A stretch of 64,000 bases of DNA, taken from NCBI RefSeq assembly GCF_002022505.1, contig NZ_CP019781.1, positions 1,054,001 through 1,118,000 of the forward strand, read 5' to 3'. The DNA comes from Bartonella sp. WD16.2 (GTDB lineage: Bacteria; Pseudomonadota; Alphaproteobacteria; Rhizobiales; Rhizobiaceae). Positions within the stretch are counted from its first letter, which is position 1. Each line of letters starts with the position of its first letter. Both the position numbers and the translations under genes were made by a program. Under the pieces are notes generated by a model. The model was not told the DNA's origin. It did not search any database and worked only from the letters and a program-made list of their open reading frames with translations. Positions 42,862 to 51,333 of the stretch are shown in pieces.

Positions 42862-43746
42862 ATGTTTTATCTTGCCCATATATCGGATGTACACCTTTCA
42901 CCTCTCCCACAGCCTTCTTTATCTGAGCTTTTTGGGAAGCGTCTTACTGGTTATTTTAATTGGCAAAAAAAACGCAAAAACCAAATGACAACAAGTGTTT
43001 TAGACACTTTAATGCATACCCTAAAAAAGGCAAAACCTGATCATCTTGTAATTTCCGGTGATCTCGTCAATCTTTCTCTAGATAAAGAATTTGAACAAGC
43101 GTGTCGTTGGTTACGTGCACAAGATCATCCTAAAAATATTTCTTTAACGCTTGGTAATCATGATGCCTATGTTCGCGGAGCATTTCAAAAAGCTTGTATC
43201 GCCTTTCAACCTTGGATCACAGGTGATCTTCCTCAAAGTGATGCTTTTCCTTATATGCGCGTTCGTGATAATGTAGCTATTATCAGTGCTTCTTCAGCCA
43301 TCGCTACACCATTTTTCCAAGCTGCCGGCTATTTTGATAAAATGCAAGCACAAACTTTATCCCAACTTCTAAATGAAGCTGCAGAACACAATCTCTTTCG
43401 TATCGTCATGATACACCATCCTCCTTTTCATAATGCGACCTCTTGGTATAAAAAATTATGGGGTATAGAAAAATTTCTAGACGTTATAAAAAATCACGGT
43501 TGTGAACTTATTCTCCATGGCCACACCCACCTACCTACATTAAACTTTATTGAAGGAAAAATGAAAAAAATTCCTATTGTAGGTGTTTCTTCTGCATCAC
43601 AAATCTTTGGAAGCAAGAAGCCACCTGCCAATTTCAACTTGTTTGCTATTGAGCGCTTTCATCAGCAATGGCACTGCCAGTTACAACGTCATAGTATTAT
43701 TAATCAAAATAATGAAATAATGTGTACTGAAAAAACTGATCTTTAG
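42862..43746 (+). CDS. Calcineurin-like metallophosphoesterase
   Basis: A cytoplasmic metal-dependent phosphoesterase of 294 residues. All family motifs are present: ISDVHLSP, SGDLVN, LGNHDAY, MIHHPPFH and ILHGHTHLP. This suggests an intact two-metal centre. The ATG at 42862 places the first motif seven residues in, as is typical; an ATG four codons upstream (42850) is also possible. Candidate activities are cyclic-nucleotide or other phosphodiester hydrolysis. Sequence alone does not decide. The gene is isolated. Confidence 0.88.
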   Translation: MFYLAHISDVHLSPLPQPSLSELFGKRLTGYFNWQKKRKNQMTTSVLDTLMHTLKKAKPDHLVISGDLVNLSLDKEFEQACRWLRAQDHPKNISLTLGNHDAYVRGAFQKACIAFQPWITGDLPQSDAFPYMRVRDNVAIISASSAIATPFFQAAGYFDKMQAQTLSQLLNEAAEHNLFRIVMIHHPPFHNATSWYKKLWGIEKFLDVIKNHGCELILHGHTHLPTLNFIEGKMKKIPIVGVSSASQIFGSKKPPANFNLFAIERFHQQWHCQLQRHSIINQNNEIMCTEKTDL

Positions 43747-44030
43747 TATTTTTAAAATTACTAATCCTAAAACATCCTGTAGTTTACACTTTTAAAACAA
43801 TATTATAATTAACTACAAAACTCAGAGTTGCTGGATATAACAATTATGATGCCATTATCAATTATAATGCCTCATATTTTGCCGATGCATTACTTTCATA
43901 TAACATCTCACTATCGTAGCATCTTCCTGTTAGAATAAATGTCTGCGATAATCCGTGATTGATATTTCTACACCTATACAAAATTCGATTATGCATTGTA
44001 CGTAGAAAAAACAAATAAAAAGAAAACTTC

Positions 44031-44945
44031 TCACAAAAAAGGAATAGTCATTGTACCAGAAAAAAATTTGGCTTCACTTTCAGGTTCTATATGAATAGTA
44101 ATACGTGCATTTTCAAATTCTACTTTAAGTGCTTTCTCAATTTTATTACAAATTTGATGTGCTTCTCCCACCTGCATCGCAGTTGGTACAACTAAATGAA
44201 ACTCTATAAAAGTAACCCTACCAGCAATACGCGTGCGTAAATCATGTATTTCAATGGCCCCACACGCATTTGCTAAAATAAGATCATTAATCCGCATGGT
44301 TTCATTTAATTCTACTCCAACATCCATCAATCCTTGAACAGAATTATGAATCACTTTCCAGCCTTGCACAAGAATATGAATAGCAACCATTATTGCCAAA
44401 ATTGGATCTAAAATAGTCCATCCACTTATGAAAGCAACAATGAGTCCTACTAAAATGCCAAAGGAGGTTAAAACATCCATCATTACATGCGCTCCATCAG
44501 CCTTAAGAGCTGGTGAATGATGAATTTTTCCTTGTCGAATAAGAATCAAACCCCAAAAATAATTTATGATACAGACTGCAAGATTAATACCAATCCATAC
44601 TCCAGGCTGCTGCGGTAATTCAGCAGTCGAAAGAGCTAGCCATGCTTTTCTTAAAATCACAATTGCTGCAATAATGATCAATACACCTTCAAAAATAGCA
44701 GAAAAATATTCCGCCTTATGATGCCCAAAAGGATGATTTTGATCAGCTGGTTTAAGGCTTATTTTAACAGCCCACCATGTTGCTAAGGCAGCAATTATAT
44801 TAACAATTGATTCCAAAGCATCAGAATAAAGTGCAACCGAACCGGTAATCTGATAAGCCCAATATTTCAAAGCAAAAACGATACAAGCCACTAAAATAGA
44901 CCATAGTGTCAATCTTTGTATCTTTATCTTTGTACTCATAACCAC
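44031..44945 (-). CDS. Cation diffusion facilitator (Zn/Fe/Mn efflux)
   Basis: An inner-membrane proton-driven metal exporter of 304 residues with six expected helices. Metal-site residues are in ALYSDALESIVNI (helix 2) and ALKADGAHVMMDV (helix 5), after the HPFGHHKAEYF loop. The C-terminal cytoplasmic domain includes IEIHDLRTRIAGRVTFIEFH. The helix-2 site pattern D-x3 with S before D differs among Zn, Fe and Mn types, so metal identity is left open. The start may be GTG 44945, eight bases after AGAG, or ATG 44939. It is a single gene with a long gene-free region upstream. Confidence 0.9.
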   Translation of the reverse strand: MVMSTKIKIQRLTLWSILVACIVFALKYWAYQITGSVALYSDALESIVNIIAALATWWAVKISLKPADQNHPFGHHKAEYFSAIFEGVLIIIAAIVILRKAWLALSTAELPQQPGVWIGINLAVCIINYFWGLILIRQGKIHHSPALKADGAHVMMDVLTSFGILVGLIVAFISGWTILDPILAIMVAIHILVQGWKVIHNSVQGLMDVGVELNETMRINDLILANACGAIEIHDLRTRIAGRVTFIEFHLVVPTAMQVGEAHQICNKIEKALKVEFENARITIHIEPESEAKFFSGTMTIPFL

Positions 44946-45524
44946 ACACCATTCTCTATTAAATGAAGTACAATATTTTGAGCAGCATACCCAATAAACA
45001 TTATTGATATGCCTTTACACCATTCCTCAATATCAGATAGCTTTAAAATAAAACAATTATCGTAGGCCTACTGTTCGTGCAAAATTGCCACACCACAAAC
45101 CATACTATAATCAACTGTAACAATTTGAATCTCTCCCATAAAAAGAAGAGACAGCTCTTAAGACGACACCAGATGTATCAACCCAACTGTTATAATTGCT
45201 TATTAAATAGACTGAACATCCTTGCTGCTTTATAATAGAAAAATAACTTTTTTAAATATACTTTATACTTACATATTGTTTACTATCATTTTCATTCAGC
45301 ATAGCTGTTACTGCATAAAATACAAAAAAGCCAGTTAATATTATTGCTGTGATTTTATTCCCAAATGCATCAAAACTTATGGTTGTTATAAATAATTCTA
45401 CTTAAAGAAAAATCATAAAGTGGATAGAATATTTATCAAAATTTTTATTTTGTGGTCTAAGTGTGTAATTTAAAAAGTTATTTTTAACTATGGAAAAAAG
45501 CTTTTTATAAATGGTTATTCCCAC
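44946..45524. other. Gene-free region between the efflux gene and the small RNA
   Basis: About 580 bases. On the minus strand at 45252-45416 an ATG frame with a stop at codon 5 continues open for 49 codons and includes a membrane-helix-like stretch (ITAIILTGFFVFYAVTAML). This may be a dead small membrane-protein gene. Nothing else was recognised. Confidence 0.45.
45252..45416 (-). pseudogene. Possible remnant of a small membrane-protein gene
   Basis: ATG at 45416 reads MIFL then TAA. In the same frame the sequence goes on VELFITTISFDAFGNK and then a single hydrophobic helix followed by MLNENDSKQY to a stop at 45252. One nonsense change would explain it. The helix looks real, but in AT-rich DNA a 49-codon open stretch can arise by chance. 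No homologue is known to me. Confidence 0.3.
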
Positions 45525-45559
45525 AAAAAAGAATCTGGGCATTGGGGACCCAGATTCTT
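45525..45559 (-). terminator. Terminator of the candidate small RNA
   Basis: In minus-strand sense AAGAATCTGGG (45559-45549) pairs perfectly with CCCAGATTCTT (45539-45529) around a 9-base loop, with six T at 45530-45525. On the plus strand the hairpin is followed by only a short T run, so polarity is minus. Confidence 0.8.
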
Positions 45560-45648
45560 TTCCCCTAAAAAAGGGACTACAGTCTTAGGAAATAGCGGGG
45601 ACCTAATCCTGTACCCGAATGAAACCTCTCCTGTGCTGCACTCGGTAT
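45525..45648 (-). ncRNA. Candidate structured small RNA
   Basis: A predicted transcript of about 124 nt on the minus strand. Upstream are a consensus -35 and a -10-like hexamer (45655-45681). The body contains a long hairpin at 45573-45616: GGG, TACAG and TTAGG on one arm (plus-strand view) pair with CCTAA, CTGTA and CCC on the other, with a symmetric TC/TC internal loop and a 12-base apical loop. It ends in a perfect 11-bp terminator stem with T6. No reading frame of note is inside. I could not match it to SRP RNA, tmRNA, RNase P or, with certainty, 6S RNA. On the plus strand the same DNA precedes a TrmH-family gene, but the T-tract and promoter favour the minus strand. Confidence 0.6.
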
Positions 45649-45654
45649 TTGTGT

Positions 45655-45681
45655 TTTATACCTATGGTTGTATTATGTCAA
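45655..45681 (-). promoter_or_regulatory. Predicted promoter of the candidate small RNA
   Basis: On the minus strand TTGACA lies at 45681-45676 and TATAAA at 45660-45655, with a 15-base spacer. The -35 is an exact consensus match. The spacer is a little short, and shifting the -10 to TAAAAC gives 17. Transcription would begin near 45648. Confidence 0.55.
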
Positions 45682-45796
45682 TATATATTCTACTTTAAAT
45701 TTAAAAAATAACCCATATTTTTGTTTTTTTTATTCAATCACAAAGACAACATTCACTATACTGGTGATTTAAAAAAAATAATGTTAGAAGCTCCAC

Positions 45797-46612
45797 ATGA
45801 TTCTGAATATCACCACAATCCACGAAGCTGATGATCCGCGTTTGGAAACTTATCGTAATATTCGTGAAAAAGATCTCGTTGGACGGCAGCATCAATTTGT
45901 TGCCGAAGGTGAAGTGGTATTGTCGACATTGCTGCATTCAAAAAATTTTTCTACTTTGTCATTGCTTATTGTAGCAGCGCGCCTTCTTGGAATTATGCCC
46001 ATTTTAAAAGAAACAAAACCAACCTGTCCTATTTATTGCGTCCCGCAAAAAGTCATGGATGATATTGCTGGTTTTCATGTTCATCGTGGTATACTCGGTA
46101 TCGGTAAACGTAAAACTTTACCATCATTACAAAAGTTCTTACAAAATCTTCCAGAAAAAGCTTTAGTTCCAGTTTTATGTGGTATTTCTAATCATGATAA
46201 TATGGGTGCTATTTTTCGCAATGCAGCCGCTTTTGCCAGTCACGGTATCATTGTTGATAAAACTTCGTGCGATCCGCTATACCGAAAAGCAATTAGAGGT
46301 TCTGTTGGTGCGACTCTAAAAATACCTTATACACAAGGCGCTGATATTGATAGTATTATTAAAACTTTAAATGATGCAGATTTTCATCTTTATGCTCTTT
46401 CCCCTTCTGCTCCACGTTATCTCAAAGAAGCAAAATCAACAAAACGCACTGCAATTATTTTAGGAACAGAAAGTGACGGTTTGCCAGCTCATATTCTGCA
46501 AAAATCAGAGACCTTACGCATTCCTATGGCTTATGGTTTTAATAGCCTCAATGTTGCTACAGCATCAGGTATCGCATTAGCACATTTTGCTGATTTTGAT
46601 AAACTCAACTAA
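45797..46612 (+). CDS. TrmH/SpoU-family RNA 2'-O-methyltransferase
   Basis: A SPOUT methyltransferase of 271 residues. The N-terminal substrate-binding part (DPRLETYRNIREKDLVGRQ) is followed by the catalytic domain with motif 1 in SNHDNMGAIFRNAAAF, motif 2 in IILGTESDGLPAHIL and motif 3 in NSLNVATASGIALAHF. The intact Asn/Arg of motif 1 suggests activity. RlmB-like 23S rRNA modification is possible, but tRNA targets cannot be excluded. The gene is alone, beginning 149 bases from the small RNA start on the opposite strand. It converges on mnmA. Confidence 0.9.
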   Translation: MILNITTIHEADDPRLETYRNIREKDLVGRQHQFVAEGEVVLSTLLHSKNFSTLSLLIVAARLLGIMPILKETKPTCPIYCVPQKVMDDIAGFHVHRGILGIGKRKTLPSLQKFLQNLPEKALVPVLCGISNHDNMGAIFRNAAAFASHGIIVDKTSCDPLYRKAIRGSVGATLKIPYTQGADIDSIIKTLNDADFHLYALSPSAPRYLKEAKSTKRTAIILGTESDGLPAHILQKSETLRIPMAYGFNSLNVATASGIALAHFADFDKLN

Positions 46613-46663
46613 AAGCGAGAATACTTTAAGTTGTAAATATATACTTTTATTAGCTTACCCATT

Positions 46664-47893
46664 TCATTTGCATGCAATAGCTTCTTTAGTCTGAGAAAAA
46701 GTAATAGTTTTTGTTTCTAAATTATGCAAAACTTGCTTCAACATTGCTTCAGCACCTGCAGAACGTTCTGAATGTGTAATAAATCCTCCCCCAAGGACAC
46801 GTGCTTCATTACTATTTTCATTATAAAAAACACAGGCTTGCCCAGGAGCAACTCCACTTTCGCTTTCTAATAAATCAACAGAAAAGACACCCTTTTGATA
46901 AAGTAAACGAGCTGGACGTGGAGGACGTGTCGAACGAATTTTGACTACCACATCAATGCCATCAGGAGGAAAATTATCTAATTGCTCATCACCAAGCCAA
47001 TTTACATTACGCAAAAAGAGTTTATGTGTTTCCAACATCTCACGCGGACCAACAATAACGCGCGCATTTTCCGCGTCGAGATAAACTACATAAAGCGCTT
47101 CACCAGTTGCAATCCCAATACCGCGACGTTGACCAACAGTATAATTGATAATTCCTGAATGTTCGCCCAAAATTTGCCCATTGATATGCATAATAATTCC
47201 AGGATTTGTGGATTCTGGACGCAATTTTGTGATAACATCAGAATACTTCCCTTGTGGAACAAAGCAAATATCTTGACTATCGTGCTTATCGGCAACAACA
47301 AAACCCATTTTTGCTGCTATTTCACGAACACGTGCTTTTGAAAGATCTCCAAGTGGAAAACGCAAATAATCAATTTGCTCTTGCGTTGTGGCAAAAAGGA
47401 AATAACTCTGATCACGGTCAGCATCAAGAGGGCGAAACAATGCTCGATGCGCACCACAAGAACGACTACGAATATAATGCCCTGTTGCCAAAGCATTTGC
47501 ACCTAATTCACGTGCAGTTGCTAATAAATCAGAAAATTTAACAGTTTGATTACAGGCCACACATGGAACAGGTGTTTCTCCATGTGTATAGCTTTCCGTA
47601 AAAGGATCAATTACAGCTTCACGAAATCGCTCTTCATAATCAAGAACATAATGAGGTATCTTCAATGTTTCCGCTATACGACGTGCATCTTCAATATCTT
47701 GTCCTGCACAACACGACCCCACACGATGCGTTGCAACACCATGATCATAAAGTTGCAAGGTAATTCCAACCACATCATAACCTTCTTTTTTTAAAAGGCC
47801 TGCCACAACAGACGAATCAACTCCTCCAGACATTGCAACAACAATACGAGAGTTTTCCGGCTGTCCTGGCAAATCAAGACTATTTAAAGACAT
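46664..47893 (-). CDS. mnmA: tRNA-specific 2-thiouridylase MnmA
   Basis: Introduces sulfur at wobble uridine 34 of tRNA-Lys, -Glu and -Gln, using sulfur relayed from a cysteine desulfurase. It has 409 residues. The PP-loop SGGVDSSV is near residue 24, the first catalytic Cys is in TPVPCVACN and the second in [13 protein letters not shown]. The central [18 protein letters not shown] segment and a C-terminal beta-barrel (GQACVFY) complete it. The N- and C-terminal extensions relative to E. coli are typical of alphaproteobacteria. Transcribed towards the TrmH gene. Confidence 0.95.
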   Translation of the reverse strand: MSLNSLDLPGQPENSRIVVAMSGGVDSSVVAGLLKKEGYDVVGITLQLYDHGVATHRVGSCCAGQDIEDARRIAETLKIPHYVLDYEERFREAVIDPFTESYTHGETPVPCVACNQTVKFSDLLATARELGANALATGHYIRSRSCGAHRALFRPLDADRDQSYFLFATTQEQIDYLRFPLGDLSKARVREIAAKMGFVVADKHDSQDICFVPQGKYSDVITKLRPESTNPGIIMHINGQILGEHSGIINYTVGQRRGIGIATGEALYVVYLDAENARVIVGPREMLETHKLFLRNVNWLGDEQLDNFPPDGIDVVVKIRSTRPPRPARLLYQKGVFSVDLLESESGVAPGQACVFYNENSNEARVLGGGFITHSERSAGAEAMLKQVLHNLETKTITFSQTKEAIACK

Positions 47894-48243
47894 ATATTCA
47901 TTCTCTAGTTAAAATACGCGTTAGTGAGTAAATTCATATACACACCATCTATTATCTCTTTATATTGTTTTTTTATCCTTCCTACAACTAATAGTATTAG
48001 ATTTTTAAAGAAGCGACTCAAAACACAAAGGAAATGGATAAAAAACAAAGAAAACAAATTTTTTGCATTTTTTGAAATAAAAAAAATTTTATCGAAAATA
48101 TCATAATGTACTGTTTTATTTACTTTTTATCCGTCTCTTTGCATTTGAATCGATTTTATTAATTTTTTTTCAACGTGTTTAGTTCTTTTTAAAGCTCACA
48201 CTTTATAAGTATCTCAGGTCCTTGAACAAAAGTAGAGAATACA
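47894..48243. other. AT-rich region upstream of sciP
   Basis: About 350 bases between divergent mnmA and sciP. It should hold both promoters. I did not find an exact TTAA-N7-TTAA site here. Confidence 0.45.
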
Positions 48244-48519
48244 ATGACCGATTTGATAAAAACACAAATAAAATATGTGATTGGCCCGGATGGCAGTCCA
48301 CTTACAATTACCGACCTGCCACCACCAACAACAAGGCGTTGGGTTATCCGCCGTAAGGCTGAAGTTGTTGCGGCTGTTAGAGGTGGTTTGTTAAGTCTTG
48401 ATGAGGCGTGTCAACGCTATACTTTGACTGTAGAAGAATTTCTCTCATGGCAAAGTTCTATTGATGAACACGGCTTAGCTGGACTACGGACAACAAGAAT
48501 CCAACACTACAGGCATTAA
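48244..48519 (+). CDS. sciP: CtrA inhibitor SciP (DUF1153)
   Basis: A 91-residue DUF1153 protein. In Caulobacter SciP binds CtrA and/or DNA at CtrA promoters and blocks their activation early in the cell cycle. Family sequence is seen throughout: YVIGPDGSPLTITDLPPP, then TTRRWVIRRKAEVVAAVRGG and the helix-turn-helix LSLDEACQRYTLTVEEFLSW. The ATG at 48244 follows GTAGAGAAT. It is near ctrA (about 1.1 kb) and has its own strong terminator, so it is a separate transcript. Confidence 0.95.
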   Translation: MTDLIKTQIKYVIGPDGSPLTITDLPPPTTRRWVIRRKAEVVAAVRGGLLSLDEACQRYTLTVEEFLSWQSSIDEHGLAGLRTTRIQHYRH

Positions 48520-48558
48520 TTGCCCTGATAGTGATGGATTTTTGGCCTTTATATTTTT

Positions 48559-48595
48559 AAAACAGCCAGATTTTTTAAAATCTGGCTGTTTTCTA
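48559..48595 (+). terminator. Terminator after sciP
   Basis: AACAGCCAGATTT (48561-48573) pairs with AAATCTGGCTGTT (48578-48590) around a short loop. A and T tracts on both sides allow action on both strands. It lies between convergent sciP and the fliJ-like gene. Confidence 0.9.
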
Positions 48596-48681
48596 TTATA
48601 GTCCACAAATTAAAAATTTATACCAAATCCACATTTTGTGTTATTCTGCCATGAGTACGAAACTGAATAAAAACACGGCCA

Positions 48682-49032
48682 TCATTCACCCACTGCCTTT
48701 TTATTTTCTCGCATTTCAAGAATTTGTATACGTCGCAATTCTGTTTCAATTTCATGTAAAATAATTTCAGCATTTGCTTTCTGAAGCTGTAAATTACGAA
48801 TTGAATCCGTTAAATTATCGTGCCGCTTCCGTGCCGCACAAGCAACAGTTGAATAAGCAAAATGATGAATATCATTATTTCCAGATTTACGTTCTTCACT
48901 GGCAATTTGTGCCTCTAACTCTAGCGTCATTTGTTCAAATTCTTTGATCATTATTTCAAGCTGTGCAATTTCACGACGCTTCTCACGTACTTGAAACATT
49001 TTTAATCTTACCATACTTTGCTGTGATTTCAT
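48682..49032 (-). CDS. FliJ-like coiled-coil protein
   Basis: A 116-residue, almost wholly helical and charged protein: EKRREIAQLEIMIKEFEQ, LELEAQIASEE and a C-terminal AEIILHEIETELRRIQILEM. Size and pattern match FliJ-type export chaperones of Rhizobiales, which in flagellated bacteria escort subunits to the FliI ATPase. The start is placed at ATG 49032, since AAGGAG lies eight bases before it and only two bases before the other ATG (49038). No other flagellar gene is in the window, so it is either a remnant of a flagellar locus or a protein with another role. It lies between sciP and ctrA. Confidence 0.6.
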   Translation of the reverse strand: MKSQQSMVRLKMFQVREKRREIAQLEIMIKEFEQMTLELEAQIASEERKSGNNDIHHFAYSTVACAARKRHDNLTDSIRNLQLQKANAEIILHEIETELRRIQILEMRENKKAVGE

Positions 49033-49606
49033 ACTCATTACTCCTTGATTGCGCTAATAAAAACGCACATTTCCCCTCTAAAACAGACTTCTAACACCAT
49101 CCTTTCAAAAAAAAGTAAACTATTCTTTTTAAATCGAAAAATAGCTCTTTTTTGCCTTTTTTAAAACACTTAACAAATACAATATGTTTAAAAAGTATCA
49201 ATTACTTATTCTTTATTTCATTGCTACTATAGAATCAAAGAAACTTAGAACACAATAAATAAACATCATAATCTTGAACAAAAAAATAATTTTATAATCT
49301 ATTAGAAGATTTTTTTAAGTAACAAATTAATAAAATAGTAACTAATTTTTCCACTTAATTTAAGAAAAATAAAATTCTTCTTAAAAATAATTTTATTAAA
49401 CCTCTTTCAAAAATGAAAACATTTTGTTAACCACTATCTCAGATAGTGGGGAAGAAACAGTGGTGATTGTTACGCGTACCATTGCATACAAACACTTTTA
49501 ATAATTAAGTGTTTGATTTTATGTTTTTTTATCAACGGTGGTTCTACCAATCGTATAAATAAAGAGCTCCACTTGATTCGGAAGGAGCAAAGCGAGGAAT
49601 TTTAAA
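49033..49606. other. Regulatory region upstream of ctrA
   Basis: About 570 AT-rich bases between the divergent fliJ-like gene and ctrA. It contains several TTAA tetramers (for instance TTAA-N8-TTAA at 49315-49330), a TTAACCA half-site at 49427, the palindrome at 49431-49449 and a GATTC (CcrM methylation motif) at 49576-49580. Complex, cell-cycle-timed control is likely by analogy with Caulobacter ctrA. Confidence 0.5.
49431..49449. promoter_or_regulatory. Perfect 19-bp palindrome upstream of ctrA
   Basis: CCACTATCT-C-AGATAGTGG is a perfect inverted repeat with a single-base centre, 158 bases before the ctrA start and directly after a TTAA (49427-49430). With no T-tract it looks like an operator for a dimeric regulator rather than a terminator. 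Confidence 0.5.
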
Positions 49607-50308
49607 ATGCGCGTATTATTAATTGAAGACGATAAAACAACCTCTCAAAGCATCGAATTGATGCTAAAATCGGGAAATTTTAATGTTTATATTACTGATT
49701 TAGGTGAAGAAGGTATCGATTTAGGCAAGCTTTATGATTATGATATCATTTTGCTTGATTTAAATTTACCTGATATGTCGGGGTATGATGTTTTGCGAAC
49801 TCTACGATTAGCAAAAATAAAAACCCCAGTTCTTATTCTTTCAGGCATGAGTAGCATTGAAGATAAGGTACGTGGTTTTGGTTTTGGGGCCGATGATTAT
49901 ATGACTAAGCCCTTTCATAAAGATGAACTAATTGCGCGTATTCACGCTGTTGTGCGTCGTTCTAAAGGTCATGCACAATCAGTTATTGTTACAGGTGATC
50001 TTACTGTCAATCTTGACAATAAAACAGTTGAGATTGCGGGTCGTCCTGTTCATTTGACTGGTAAAGAATATCAGATGCTAGAACTTCTCTCCCTACGCAA
50101 AGGAACCACACTTACCAAAGAAATGTTTCTCAATCATCTTTACGGTGGGATGGATGAACCAGAGCTTAAAATTATCGATGTATTCATTTGCAAATTACGT
50201 AAAAAATTGGATGCTGTATCCTCGGGAATTAACTATATTGATACAGTTTGGGGACGTGGCTATGTATTACGTGATCCGTCTGAAGAAAATATACGCAAAA
50301 CTGCTTAA
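49607..50308 (+). CDS. ctrA: Cell-cycle master regulator CtrA
   Basis: An OmpR-type response regulator of 233 residues controlling cell division, replication and envelope genes in alphaproteobacteria; phosphorylated through the CckA-ChpT relay. The receiver domain has MRVLLIEDD, phospho-acceptor Asp51 in [15 protein letters not shown] and Lys in [16 protein letters not shown]. The DNA-binding domain has [20 protein letters not shown], then FICKLRKKL and [18 protein letters not shown] lies before ATG 49607. ChpT, its phosphodonor, is encoded just downstream on the other strand. Confidence 0.97.
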   Translation: MRVLLIEDDKTTSQSIELMLKSGNFNVYITDLGEEGIDLGKLYDYDIILLDLNLPDMSGYDVLRTLRLAKIKTPVLILSGMSSIEDKVRGFGFGADDYMTKPFHKDELIARIHAVVRRSKGHAQSVIVTGDLTVNLDNKTVEIAGRPVHLTGKEYQMLELLSLRKGTTLTKEMFLNHLYGGMDEPELKIIDVFICKLRKKLDAVSSGINYIDTVWGRGYVLRDPSEENIRKTA

Positions 50309-50406
50309 ATAAATAAAATATGTAAGTATGATTTTGGAATTTAAGTGTAAGGTTTTTTATTTCTTAATAAAGGTTTTATACAAAGATTTTCTTCATATAA
50401 AAGACT

Positions 50407-50444
50407 TGTGGGTTAAGAGAGATCAAAATCACTATTAACTCACA
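50407..50444. repeat. Inverted repeat between ctrA and chpT
   Basis: TGTGGGTTAA (50407-50416) and TTAACTCACA (50435-50444) pair at nine of ten positions with an 18-base loop. It lies between two convergent genes, so it may act in termination, although no clean T-tract follows. Confidence 0.4.
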
Positions 50445-50483
50445 GGATTTAGGGTGTTTTTAGTATAATATAAACAATTTTAC

Positions 50484-51122
50484 TTAAAGCTTTTTTATGC
50501 TTTCTAAAATAACGTGACTATCAGTTTCATGTATGTTTATTGTCATAGTCGTTATCTCAGCCAGCAATACTGTATAGTAAAATTGAATTGCATGAGCATC
50601 AATTGTTTCTTCCGGTGCTTTTTTATTGTACAATTCAATAAAATGAGAAGGAATACGTAAAACTTGACCGCAAATTTTGAATTGGAAAGAGCGTGTATTT
50701 ATATCTTGTGCAATGGTTACGACTATTTCACCACCACGGGAAGTGATTGTATTTGCAACTAATAATAAATTCAATAAAAGCTTAATTTCATTTTTTGGTA
50801 AAAGCAAAGTAGGAGCTTGCCATTTCAAAATTGTCTTTTCCTCTTCCATATATTGTTGAGCAACCTGTTCAGCAAAACGAGTATCTATTTGACTGTCTAC
50901 TGATCCTGCAGCACCAAAAGCTAATCGGAAAAACTGTAAGTATGCAGAAGCTTTTGAGACAGACGAACGCACCAATTGTAAAGCATCTTCCTCAACTCCC
51001 CCTTCATCATAAAGTTCCATCGCATTTTGAATGGCACCAATAGGTGAAATTAAATCATGGCAAATACGACTACAAAGCAGCGCAGTAAGATCGGCAAACT
51101 TCAAAGAAACAGCTGACATCAT
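50484..51122 (-). CDS. chpT: Histidine phosphotransferase ChpT
   Basis: Relays phosphate from CckA to CtrA (and CpdR). The four-helix dimerisation part has the phospho-His in LLCSRICHDLISPIGAIQNA, then EDALQLVRSSVSKASAYLQF. The second half is a degenerate ATPase-like domain (LLPKNEIKLLLNLLLVA) with no ATP-binding G boxes, as expected for ChpT. The ATG at 51122 is chosen; a TTG at 51143 also lies in frame. It has 212 residues. A CtrA box lies 84 bases upstream, suggesting feedback. Confidence 0.9.
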   Translation of the reverse strand: MMSAVSLKFADLTALLCSRICHDLISPIGAIQNAMELYDEGGVEEDALQLVRSSVSKASAYLQFFRLAFGAAGSVDSQIDTRFAEQVAQQYMEEEKTILKWQAPTLLLPKNEIKLLLNLLLVANTITSRGGEIVVTIAQDINTRSFQFKICGQVLRIPSHFIELYNKKAPEETIDAHAIQFYYTVLLAEITTMTINIHETDSHVILESIKKL

Positions 51123-51205
51123 AATTTTATTGATAACTCCCAAACTTAAAAATTAAGGTTCATTTTACGCTAAAATTTTTAACATTCAGTACATAGATGA
51201 AAAAT

Positions 51206-51220
51206 TTAATAACTACTTAA
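51206..51220. promoter_or_regulatory. CtrA-binding site between chpT and eipA
   Basis: TTAA-TAACTAC-TTAA is an exact match to the CtrA consensus TTAA-N7-TTAA. It is 84 bases from the chpT start and 114 bases from the eipA start, in a 190-base divergent promoter region. The Brucella eipA promoter is known to bind CtrA. Confidence 0.7.
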
Positions 51221-51333
51221 AAAAAATTTTGTGAGACAAATTTAAGGATTTAAACAGTTTTATGCCTTATTTTCTATTTAAATTGGATAAAAACTTTAAT
51301 ATTATTTCATATGACAACTAAAAAGAAAATCCC

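Noticed and set aside
45525..45648. Identity of the small RNA as SRP RNA, tmRNA or RNase P RNA
   Set aside because: The conserved SRP loop, tmRNA tag sequence and the length of RNase P RNA are all absent; 6S RNA could not be confirmed or excluded by eye.
49315..49330. TTAA-N8-TTAA upstream of ctrA as a CtrA box
   Set aside because: Spacing is eight instead of seven bases, and TTAA is common by chance in such AT-rich DNA.
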